Source of the DNA: Parvularcula sp963922235 | GTDB lineage: Bacteria > Pseudomonadota > Alphaproteobacteria > Caulobacterales > Parvularculaceae | Length of the DNA: 26,404 nucleotides | NCBI GenBank assembly: GCA_963922235.1 | Contig: CAWUIJ010000028.1 | Span: forward strand, 1 to 26,404 | Direction of reading: 5' to 3' | Shown: piece after piece, positions 7,303-13,903 of the stretch | How positions within the stretch are numbered: position 1 is the stretch's first letter | How the letters are laid out: each line of letters opens with the position of its first letter | Position numbers and translations under genes: made by a program | The notes under the pieces: generated by a model | The model's database searches: none | Told to the model about the DNA's origin: nothing | Seen by the model: the letters and a program-made list of their open reading frames with translations, nothing else

Positions 7303-7709
7303 CCGGCTTTTTTGGCAGGCGCCGCTTTTTTGGCGAAGACCTGCTTCACCACGTCGATCAGCTGATCAGGTTCGAAAGGCTTCAAGAGATAGTTGTTCAT
7401 CTTGAGGCGAACGCCCTCTTCGAGAATCGGACGGGTCGCTTTGCCTGTGATCAGGATGAAACCAACGCGCGCAGTTTTCGGATTGCCGCGCAAAGCTGCG
7501 AGCAGCTCAAGACCGCTCATGTTCGGCATGTTGTAATCGCTGATCACGAGATGCGACACGTCTTCTTTCATCAGCTTGAGGGCTTCTTTCCCGTCCTCAG
7601 CATAACGAATGTTCGCAATACCGATCTGCTCGAGAGTCTGACCGATCAGTCCACGGCTGATCGACATATCGTCGACGACCACCACTTTGAGGACCTTGAA
7701 CACTGACAT
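7299..7709 (-). CDS. cheY: CheY-type single-domain response regulator (second CheY of the cluster)
   Basis: A 136-residue stand-alone receiver with the full active site: acidic pair Asp13-Asp14, phosphoacceptor Asp58 (LVISDYNMPNMSG), Thr88 (FILITGKA) and Lys110 (YLLKPF); Tyr107 sits at the switch aromatic position. The C-terminal AKKAAPAKKAG is an Ala/Lys-rich extension that ordinary CheY lacks. It is the last gene of the chemotaxis operon, 101 nt after cheR, with an AAGGG ribosome site. In alphaproteobacteria with two CheY proteins one binds the motor and the other is a phosphate sink; which role this one has is not visible. Its stop overlaps that of the opposing sulfotransferase gene. Confidence 0.9.
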   Translation of the reverse strand: MSVFKVLKVVVVDDMSISRGLIGQTLEQIGIANIRYAEDGKEALKLMKEDVSHLVISDYNMPNMSGLELLAALRGNPKTARVGFILITGKATRPILEEGVRLKMNNYLLKPFEPDQLIDVVKQVFAKKAAPAKKAG

Positions 7710-7810
7710 CGAAAATCTGCCCTTTTAAAATAAGCTGCACGTTTGCTGCCAATATTTGGTATCAAAAACGCCTTAATTATTCCTGCCGAAACATGCGCAA
7801 CGCCGCGTTA

Positions 7811-8665
7811 CTAGACTCGCCGATAGGTCGTAAGGCCAACTGATTCGAACTTGTCTTTTGCATGTCCCGACAGGCGCTCTGAGTGACCAATGAAGAGCCA
7901 ACCGCCTGGATCAAGGACTTCCGAGAAACGTTGCCAAAGCACGCCTTTGGTCGCTTCATCGAAATAGATCACCACATTGCGGCACATCACAGCATCGACG
8001 CTCTCGCGAATAGGCCAAGGCCCCATGAGATTGAGGAGCTGGAAGTCCACCATCGAGCGCACTTCATCACCGACGCAGAAACGATCCGCATGAGGACCCC
8101 AACCTGACTGGAAGAATTTCTCGCGCAAGCGCGGCTCAACCGGGTCAATCACCTCACGGTCGTAAAGGCCCGTTGTGGCCCGGTTCACAACAACCGGATC
8201 AATATCAGTTCCCAGGACTTTGACATCGCGTTTGGCAAGCTCAGGAGCTGCATCAAGCAGTCCGATAGCGAGCGAGTAAGGCTCCTCCCCCGAAGAGCAG
8301 CCAGCTGACCAAATGCGATACTTCCCACCACGCGCCGTTTTCGCCAGCGCCTCCTTGGCAATCTCATTACGGATCGTATCAAAGTGATGAGGCTCACGGA
8401 AGAAATGCGTGAGGTTCGTGGTGAGCGCTGAAAGAAGGTGCCCCCGTTCTTCACGCCCCTCTTTTCCAGCCACAAACGTGATGTAATCGCTGAACCGCTG
8501 CATACCCAGCACGCGCAACCGGCGCGCCAAGCGCGAATAGACGAGGTTCATCTTCGTATCAGGAAGAAAGATCCCCGCATCATCGTAGATCATTCCCTTG
8601 ATCTGCGTGAAGTCTTTGTCCGTGTACTCGAACTCAGATGCGCGTGGCTGGGCGAGACTGCTCAT
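7811..8665 (-). CDS. cheR: Chemotaxis protein methyltransferase CheR
   Basis: A 284-residue S-adenosylmethionine-dependent glutamate O-methyltransferase that methylates chemoreceptor signalling domains for adaptation. The N-terminal helical domain (about 12-90) ends in LTTNLTHFFREPHHFD (81-96). The SAM-binding motif is IWSAGCSSGEEPYSLA (118-133), followed by VLGTDIDPVVVNRA and the late motif DAVMCRNVVIYFD. Homologues dock on a W-x-x-F/W pentapeptide at receptor tails, and the receptor in this operon ends in EWEEF. It follows cheW by 8 nt. Length and motifs are normal for the family. Confidence 0.96.
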   Translation of the reverse strand: MSSLAQPRASEFEYTDKDFTQIKGMIYDDAGIFLPDTKMNLVYSRLARRLRVLGMQRFSDYITFVAGKEGREERGHLLSALTTNLTHFFREPHHFDTIRNEIAKEALAKTARGGKYRIWSAGCSSGEEPYSLAIGLLDAAPELAKRDVKVLGTDIDPVVVNRATTGLYDREVIDPVEPRLREKFFQSGWGPHADRFCVGDEVRSMVDFQLLNLMGPWPIRESVDAVMCRNVVIYFDEATKGVLWQRFSEVLDPGGWLFIGHSERLSGHAKDKFESVGLTTYRRV

Positions 8666-8673
8666 GAACGACC

Positions 8674-9141
8674 TCAGGCAGCCTGGGCCAGGCCTTGCGG
8701 CATGACCTGGCTCAAGTCGATGAAACGGATCATTTGATCTTCGCGCGCAATGACGTTTTTCACGAACGTACGCGATGCCTCCGAACCGATGTTCGGTGTT
8801 GCTTGAAGATCGTCAGCCGTCACACTCATAATGTCAGAGACTGCATCCACCATCAGGCCGAAGAGCTGCCCTTCAATCTGTGCAACAATGATAACATGCC
8901 GCTCATTGGGTTCGGTCAACTCAAACCCAAGCCGGTTAGCGAGATCGATGATCGGTAGAACAGCGCCGCGCAGGTTGATCACACCACGCACGTAATTGGG
9001 CGCATGCGGCAACCGGGTCGCGGGGGACCAACCTCGGATTTCACGAACCGACATGATGTTGACGCAATACTCGTCATCATGCACACGGAAGGAAATGACT
9101 TCCATCGGCTGATGGGCTTTTTCCGTTGAATTATCAGACAT
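8674..9141 (-). CDS. cheW: Chemotaxis adaptor protein CheW
   Basis: A 155-residue SH3-like adaptor that links receptors to the CheA P5 domain. Characteristic stretches are VISFRVHDDEYCVNIMSVREI (15-35), the receptor-contact loop LPHAPNYVRGVINLRGAVLPIIDL (44-67), and VDAVSDIMSV. The protein is a single CheW domain with a short polar N-terminus. Its start overlaps the cheA stop by 8 nt, so the two are translationally coupled, and cheR follows 8 nt later. The ordering cheA-cheW-cheR matches the rhizobial chemotaxis operon. Confidence 0.95.
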   Translation of the reverse strand: MSDNSTEKAHQPMEVISFRVHDDEYCVNIMSVREIRGWSPATRLPHAPNYVRGVINLRGAVLPIIDLANRLGFELTEPNERHVIIVAQIEGQLFGLMVDAVSDIMSVTADDLQATPNIGSEASRTFVKNVIAREDQMIRFIDLSQVMPQGLAQAA

Positions 9142-11488
9142 TTACGGCCTCCTGAAGGTTCTCTGCCACCGGTGCGCCGACACCAACAGCAGAGTGGTCT
9201 TGAGCCAAATCATTGACGTCCAAGATAAGTGCAATTTGGCCGTCACCGAGGATCGTTGCAGCTGCAACACCTTTGATCCGGCCATAATTCGCCTGCAGAC
9301 CTTTGATCACGACCTGGCGTTGGTCGACGATTTCATCCACTGCAAACGCATATTCTGAACCTGTGTCGCTCTCGACTAAGAGCATCACCGAACCTTCAAA
9401 GGTTTCGAGTGGCTCCCGGTATCCAAGTGCGGCACCAACATCCAGAATTGGCACGAAATTCCCACGCACAAAGACCACCTGATCTTCGCCGCCGAGGTTT
9501 TGGATATCACTCGGCTCAGGACGAAGACTTTCAGCAATGACGCTCAACGGCAGAACCGCCGTTTGATCCGCAACACGGATGACCATGCCATCAAGGACAG
9601 CAAGAGTCAGCGGCAAGCTGATGGTGAATGTGCTTCCCTCCCCAGGGACAGACGAAATGGTAATCCGACCACCGAGGGAATTGATCTCGCGTTTGACGAC
9701 ATCCATGCCCACGCCGCGGCCAGAAACCTGGCTGACAGTTTCAGCCGTTGAAAAACCGGGTGCAAAAAGAAGCGCGTCGGTTTCGCTTTCACTCAGGATC
9801 GCATCCTCAGCAATAATTCCCTTGCTGATGGCGATCTCACGAACTTTCTCGCGATTCACACCGCCACCATCGTCTTTCACCGTCAGGACAACGCGGCCTG
9901 AATGGTGCTCAGCTGACAGATGGACAATACCCGTCTCATCTTTTCCAGCTTCCAAGCGCCTCTCTGGCGATTCAACACCATGGTCGATCGCGTTACGGAT
10001 CATATGCGTCAGCGGCTCAGCAAGGCGCTCGATCACCGTCTTGTCGACCTCGGTCGAGTCACCCTCAGTGACCAGCTTGACCTTTTTACCAGTCGACGCT
10101 GCGGTTGATCGAACGATCTGTGACATCCGCATAAAGAGCGACTTCACAGGCTCCGCACGAATAGCCATCACGCTTTCTTGCAATTCCCGTGTAAGCTGAC
10201 GGAACTCATCAAGGCCTGAGCTAAGCGAAGACGTTGAGTTGTCCTGTTGGTCTTCCACGGCCTGGCTCAGCATCGATTGGCTGATCACAAGCTCCGACAC
10301 CAGATTGATCAGACGATCGACGCGAGAAAGCTCTACACGGACGACTGGCTTAGGACCGGAGCTTTTCGCCTTGGCCTTAGGCGCAGCCGGCTGGGCCGCA
10401 GCAGCTGCAGGCGCTGAGACCTTTTCAGGCTCAGGCTGATCTTCAGGCTCTAGCTCGATCTCGACTTCCGTTGGCTCGGCGGCCTCGGCTACGACGTCTA
10501 GAGTTTCATCATCAGCGGCAGTGACGTCTTCATCGTCATCGATCTGGAGCGCGTCGAAGTCAGCGTCTGAAAGAATGGCCTCTTCAGCTTCATCAGATGA
10601 CGCATCATCAAGAGAGAGGTCGTCTTCATCTGCTTCAAGACCGATATCGTCATCAGACGTTGATGCAGGAGCGGCGCCTTCAACAATGGTGTTGTCGCAG
10701 TCTTCGCCGACAAAATCGAAGATGTCATCGACATCCATACGGTCTGCACCGTCGGACAAAACCACAGTCCAGAAGAAATAGGCTGATGTCGGATCAAGAT
10801 CGTCGAAACTTGGAAGACGTGACGTATCGCAGGTCACCTCGGACTCGCCCAAAGAGCACAGCTCTTTCAGGAACGGTCCTGGATCATTGCCGCGACCATA
10901 GAAGACATCCAACGGTTTGAATGTGACCGTGATCGTATCTTCGCCAGCACCAGCTTCAGCATCCGAAGAATCGTCAGCATCGTCACCGCCCGCAAAGGCC
11001 GCAAGAAAGTCCTCGTCGCTGACATCTTCGCCTTCCTCAGGCAACTCAAGATCGAGCCCAACAGGCTGGAAGATTTCTGAAGCGTCAACCTCGTCTTCCC
11101 CGTCATCGGGGCAAGCCTGTTCAAAGGCCTCAAGAACCGCGGCCGCCTCAGCTTCGTCGACAGGATCTCCACCTCTTTCAACATCGATCGTTGATGTCAG
11201 AAGATCCTTGCCGCGGAGGAGAAGAACACAAAGATCTGGGCTAAGATCAAGTGTCTCCGACCGCAGATGGTCCATCAGTGTCTCAAAGACGTGTGCGGTT
11301 TCCGTGATGGCCGTCATGCCAAAGGCACCCGCACCGCCCTTGATCGAATGCACCGCACGGAAGGCGGAGTTGATCAGCTCGAGGTCTTCCGAACCCGCCT
11401 CAAGTTCCATGAGGTCAGACTCGAGCTGCTCGAGAAGCTCATCGCATTCGAGAAAGAACGTCTCACGAAGTTCTGCCAACGGATCCAT
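9134..11488 (-). CDS. cheA: Chemotaxis histidine kinase CheA
   Basis: A 784-residue kinase with all five CheA parts. P1 (Hpt) is at about 1-125 with the phosphorylated His47 in FRAVHSIKGGAGAFGM. A P2-like domain lies at about 184-270 (KPLDVFYGRGNDPGPFLKEL to DDIFDFVGED). A long acidic, Ala/Pro-rich linker fills about 270-380. P3 dimerisation is at about 381-450 (RVELSRVDRLINLVSELVI). P4 ATPase spans about 450-630, with N box HMIRNAIDHGVESPERR (495-511), DDGGGVNREKV and GRGVGMDVV. The P5 CheW-like domain is about 630-784. It phosphorylates the CheY and CheB proteins encoded beside it. It is about 130 residues longer than E. coli CheA, mostly because of the linker. It starts 9 nt after cheY. 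Confidence 0.96.
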   Translation of the reverse strand: MDPLAELRETFFLECDELLEQLESDLMELEAGSEDLELINSAFRAVHSIKGGAGAFGMTAITETAHVFETLMDHLRSETLDLSPDLCVLLLRGKDLLTSTIDVERGGDPVDEAEAAAVLEAFEQACPDDGEDEVDASEIFQPVGLDLELPEEGEDVSDEDFLAAFAGGDDADDSSDAEAGAGEDTITVTFKPLDVFYGRGNDPGPFLKELCSLGESEVTCDTSRLPSFDDLDPTSAYFFWTVVLSDGADRMDVDDIFDFVGEDCDNTIVEGAAPASTSDDDIGLEADEDDLSLDDASSDEAEEAILSDADFDALQIDDDEDVTAADDETLDVVAEAAEPTEVEIELEPEDQPEPEKVSAPAAAAAQPAAPKAKAKSSGPKPVVRVELSRVDRLINLVSELVISQSMLSQAVEDQQDNSTSSLSSGLDEFRQLTRELQESVMAIRAEPVKSLFMRMSQIVRSTAASTGKKVKLVTEGDSTEVDKTVIERLAEPLTHMIRNAIDHGVESPERRLEAGKDETGIVHLSAEHHSGRVVLTVKDDGGGVNREKVREIAISKGIIAEDAILSESETDALLFAPGFSTAETVSQVSGRGVGMDVVKREINSLGGRITISSVPGEGSTFTISLPLTLAVLDGMVIRVADQTAVLPLSVIAESLRPEPSDIQNLGGEDQVVFVRGNFVPILDVGAALGYREPLETFEGSVMLLVESDTGSEYAFAVDEIVDQRQVVIKGLQANYGRIKGVAAATILGDGQIALILDVNDLAQDHSAVGVGAPVAENLQEAVNV

Positions 11489-11497
11489 GAGAAAATC

Positions 11498-11863
11498 CTA
11501 GGCAGCTAAGCGCCGAACGGCAGAAATAAGACGGTCATCGTGGAATGGCTTGGCCATCCAGCCCGATGCACCGAGCGAACGCGCCTTGCTTTTCAGTTCA
11601 GGCGCTGTTTCCGACGAGATGACAAGGATCGGCGTCATCTTGTACTGAAGATCACCACGCACACCCTTGATGAAACCAAGTCCGTCCATCACCGGCATGT
11701 TCATGTCGGTCGTAATGACATCAGGATTAACTTCTGGAAGACGGCGCAAGCCATGCGCGCCATCCTCGGCCAAATGAACCTCGAACCCTGCCTCTTTCAA
11801 GACATGTTCGATCATCGTACGGACTGTAAGACTGTCCTCAACCGCAAGAATTTTCAGTGCCAT
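11498..11863 (-). CDS. cheY: Chemotaxis response regulator CheY (first CheY, CheY1-like)
   Basis: A 121-residue receiver: acidic pair Glu9-Asp10 (VEDSLTVR), phosphoacceptor Asp53 (VITTDMNMPVMDG), Ser83/Ser84 at the switch Thr position (ILVISSE) and Lys105 (GWMAKPF), with Trp102 where E. coli CheY has Tyr106. The sequence and its place directly upstream of cheA and after a small STAS gene match CheY1 of the Sinorhizobium meliloti operon, which acts mainly as a phosphate sink rather than on the motor. That role here is inference from position and family. It is separated by 6 nt from the STAS gene and 9 nt from cheA. Confidence 0.93.
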   Translation of the reverse strand: MALKILAVEDSLTVRTMIEHVLKEAGFEVHLAEDGAHGLRRLPEVNPDVITTDMNMPVMDGLGFIKGVRGDLQYKMTPILVISSETAPELKSKARSLGASGWMAKPFHDDRLISAVRRLAA

Positions 11864-11869
11864 ATGCCC

Positions 11870-12166
11870 TTAGCCCGCCTTTTTTACTCCTAGGTCTTCC
11901 GCCGAGAGGCCTGCCACCTCAATGGTGGACAAGAAAGCCTCGGATGGTTCAACCACTTCAAAACTACGTCCTTCATCAGTCCACGTTTTTGATGCGGACA
12001 TCAAAATCTGCATGCAGAGAACGCCGATTTGCTCGACCTCACTTGCATTGAGAACGACAGTTTGCTCGCGAAGCTCCTTAAGCTGTGCAAACAGGCCAGG
12101 AGCCGCAGTTGATGCAAGTTTAGCATCGAGCGTAATCTCGCTGTAATCATTTGCCTCATCGCTCAT
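11870..12166 (-). CDS. STAS-domain protein, CheS-like, of the chemotaxis operon
   Basis: A 98-residue single STAS domain (SpoIIAA-like fold). It carries the typical strand-turn-helix VVLNASEVEQIGVLCMQILMSA (37-58) and ends in a C-terminal helix around FLSTIEVAGL. In anti-anti-sigma factors a Ser/Thr after the I-D/G turn is phosphorylated; here that segment reads QIGVLC and has no Ser or Thr, so it is probably not a kinase-switched antagonist. Its place between the receptor/cheBD genes and cheY-cheA matches the small CheS gene of S. meliloti, whose product helps CheA-bound CheY1 lose its phosphate. I chose ATG 12166 because a GAGGGA site lies about 10 nt upstream; an in-frame TTG at 12184 is less likely. 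Confidence 0.8.
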   Translation of the reverse strand: MSDEANDYSEITLDAKLASTAAPGLFAQLKELREQTVVLNASEVEQIGVLCMQILMSASKTWTDEGRSFEVVEPSEAFLSTIEVAGLSAEDLGVKKAG

Positions 12167-12263
12167 GACGGCGCGGTCCCTCAACCCACGGGCACACTCC
12201 GTCAGAATGAATGCGCCCTTTCACTCTCAGCGGATAATGTAGCGCAGTGAGGTTTCTCGACTT

Positions 12264-12761
12264 TTAACTGTAGACCGATGATCCATCGTTCACTTTGGAA
12301 ATTCGATAGATTCCTTCACTCGGGGTAAAGCTAAGACGGCGCGCATGGGCCCCGCCGATATCTTCAGCCACGATGTGAATCCGGTTCTGCCTCAGCCAGT
12401 CTCTGGCAAAATTCGCGTTTTCCGACCCAATCGGCAGCATGGCGCGGATGATATTGGCGCCGCCCACGATCACAGCTTTTAGCCGTTTCGGATTGGCACC
12501 AGCCTCAATAACGCGGGACAGCAAAGCCGGATTGGATGCGTCGCCGTAGCGCAGGTCAGCCATGGCTGTTCCTTGCGAATGCGACAGAAGATAGTGGTTC
12601 AACCCACCCACCCCGGTGCTTGGATCCCAAAGACCCACTGCGATGCAGGATCCCAAAACGGTTGTGAATGTTGGCGATGGTCGACGCGCGACGACCAAGT
12701 CGCCTATTCCAATGACTGTTGGTCTTTGGGGCCGCGCCGTTGTTTCGGCGAGCTGGTTCAT
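12264..12761 (-). CDS. cheD: Chemoreceptor glutamine deamidase CheD
   Basis: A 165-residue CheD that deamidates receptor glutamines to glutamates, and in some species also helps CheY phosphatases. The catalytic Cys39 lies in TVLGSCIAVGLWDP (34-47), His56 in GGLNHYLLSH, and the rest matches the family (VIVGGANII, GSENANFARDWL, DIGGAHARRLSF). I chose ATG 12761 because it overlaps the cheB stop as TAATG, a tight coupled junction; the in-frame start at 12794 lies inside cheB. No cheC, cheX phosphatase or cheZ is found in the window. Confidence 0.94.
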   Translation of the reverse strand: MNQLAETTARPQRPTVIGIGDLVVARRPSPTFTTVLGSCIAVGLWDPSTGVGGLNHYLLSHSQGTAMADLRYGDASNPALLSRVIEAGANPKRLKAVIVGGANIIRAMLPIGSENANFARDWLRQNRIHIVAEDIGGAHARRLSFTPSEGIYRISKVNDGSSVYS

Positions 12762-13825
12762 TACGATGCCTTTGCCGCCGCCTTCGGTCGGCACGCATCG
12801 AGAATAGCAGGCGCGATGTCATCGAGAGGCATGGGCGTGTCCACCGCCCCCAGCTCATAGGCCACGCGCGGCATGCCCCAGACCACACTTGTTGCTTCGT
12901 CCTGAGCAACTGTAAAACCGCCTGCCTCGCGAACTTGGAGAAGGCCCTTCGCACCATCACGGCCCATGCCTGTTAGCAGGGCTGCGACGATCTTCGACCC
13001 GCGCAACTCAACACCCGATTCAAAAAGAACGTCAACGGATGGCTTAAATCCGTTCACAGGAGGCGTGTCTTCGAGCTCACAAACAAGGCCGCCTTGATCG
13101 ACCAGGCGCATGTGTTGTCCAGCGGGCGCAATCAGCACACGTCCAGCTTCAGGTTTTGAACCATGGCTCGCAATATGGACACTCGGTGAACAGACTGAAT
13201 TGAGCCGATGCGAAAAAAGATCGATGAATTTCGGTGGCATATGCTGCACGATCAGTGTCGGCGGGCAGTTTTTCGGAAATGTTCGGAGCACTGCGACCAA
13301 GGCATCAACACCGCCGGTGGAAGCGCCCAGAAGGATCATCTTGCTGGATTCGAATTTTTCTTCCGGACCCGTTGCAGAAGGTTTGGCTTTTCCATCAGCG
13401 CCCCAAGCCACAGCATCTTTCAGCTTTCCAGGTAGGGCGCTAAAAAGTGACGCACCCGTCATACCAGCAGGTTTGAAAAGGCAATGGGCCGCACCAAGTT
13501 CCAAGGCCTGGCCTTCAATTTGCTCCGCAGACTCTGTTTGAGATGTCACAACCACAACAGGAATGGGACGAAGGCGCATGAGCTTTTCGAGAAATGTCAG
13601 ACCGTCCATGCGCGGCATGTTGATGTCTAGGGTTACAACGTCTGGGTCAAGCGTTTTGATTGCCTCCCGTGCGCCGTAAGCATCAGCCGCGTAGCCGACA
13701 ACTTCGAGATCAGGATCTTTGGACACCGCGTGATCCATCAGACCACGCATCGTCGCACTATCGTCTATGATCAATACCCTAATCGGTTTTTTATCTTCTT
13801 TGTTTCTCACTTTTGGACCCCTCAT
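12761..13825 (-). CDS. cheB: Chemotaxis methylesterase/deamidase CheB
   Basis: A 354-residue protein with an N-terminal receiver (about 15-130: Asp21-Asp22, phosphoacceptor Asp67 in VVTLDINMPRMDG, Thr94, Lys118 in LFKPA) and a C-terminal methylesterase domain (about 162-345) with the catalytic triad Ser169 (LGASTGG), His195 (VQHMPP) and Asp290 (GMGRDGA). It removes methyl groups from receptors when phosphorylated by CheA. The ATG at 13825 is used here, but a GTG at 13810 has a better placed AGGGG ribosome site 7 nt upstream and would remove five residues. It is the second gene of the operon, 78 nt after the receptor. Confidence 0.95.
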   Translation of the reverse strand: MRGPKVRNKEDKKPIRVLIIDDSATMRGLMDHAVSKDPDLEVVGYAADAYGAREAIKTLDPDVVTLDINMPRMDGLTFLEKLMRLRPIPVVVVTSQTESAEQIEGQALELGAAHCLFKPAGMTGASLFSALPGKLKDAVAWGADGKAKPSATGPEEKFESSKMILLGASTGGVDALVAVLRTFPKNCPPTLIVQHMPPKFIDLFSHRLNSVCSPSVHIASHGSKPEAGRVLIAPAGQHMRLVDQGGLVCELEDTPPVNGFKPSVDVLFESGVELRGSKIVAALLTGMGRDGAKGLLQVREAGGFTVAQDEATSVVWGMPRVAYELGAVDTPMPLDDIAPAILDACRPKAAAKAS

Positions 13826-13903
13826 CCGAGAGCTGTTTCTGTTCTAGACGTCTTCACGCTAGTGCCCTGAAACAACTCACCGAATGATTGTAGGTCAAAA
13901 GCC

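Noticed and set aside
7303..7335. AGCCGGCT followed by a T run as a terminator for the sulfotransferase
   Set aside because: The stem is only 4 bp with no loop room, and the region codes for the cheY tail, so a true terminator is not supported.
7724..7752. Promoter-like pair TTGGCA and TTTAAA on the minus strand before the terminal cheY
   Set aside because: Transcription would start about 8 nt before the start codon and leave the ribosome site outside the mRNA, so it is unlikely to serve this gene.
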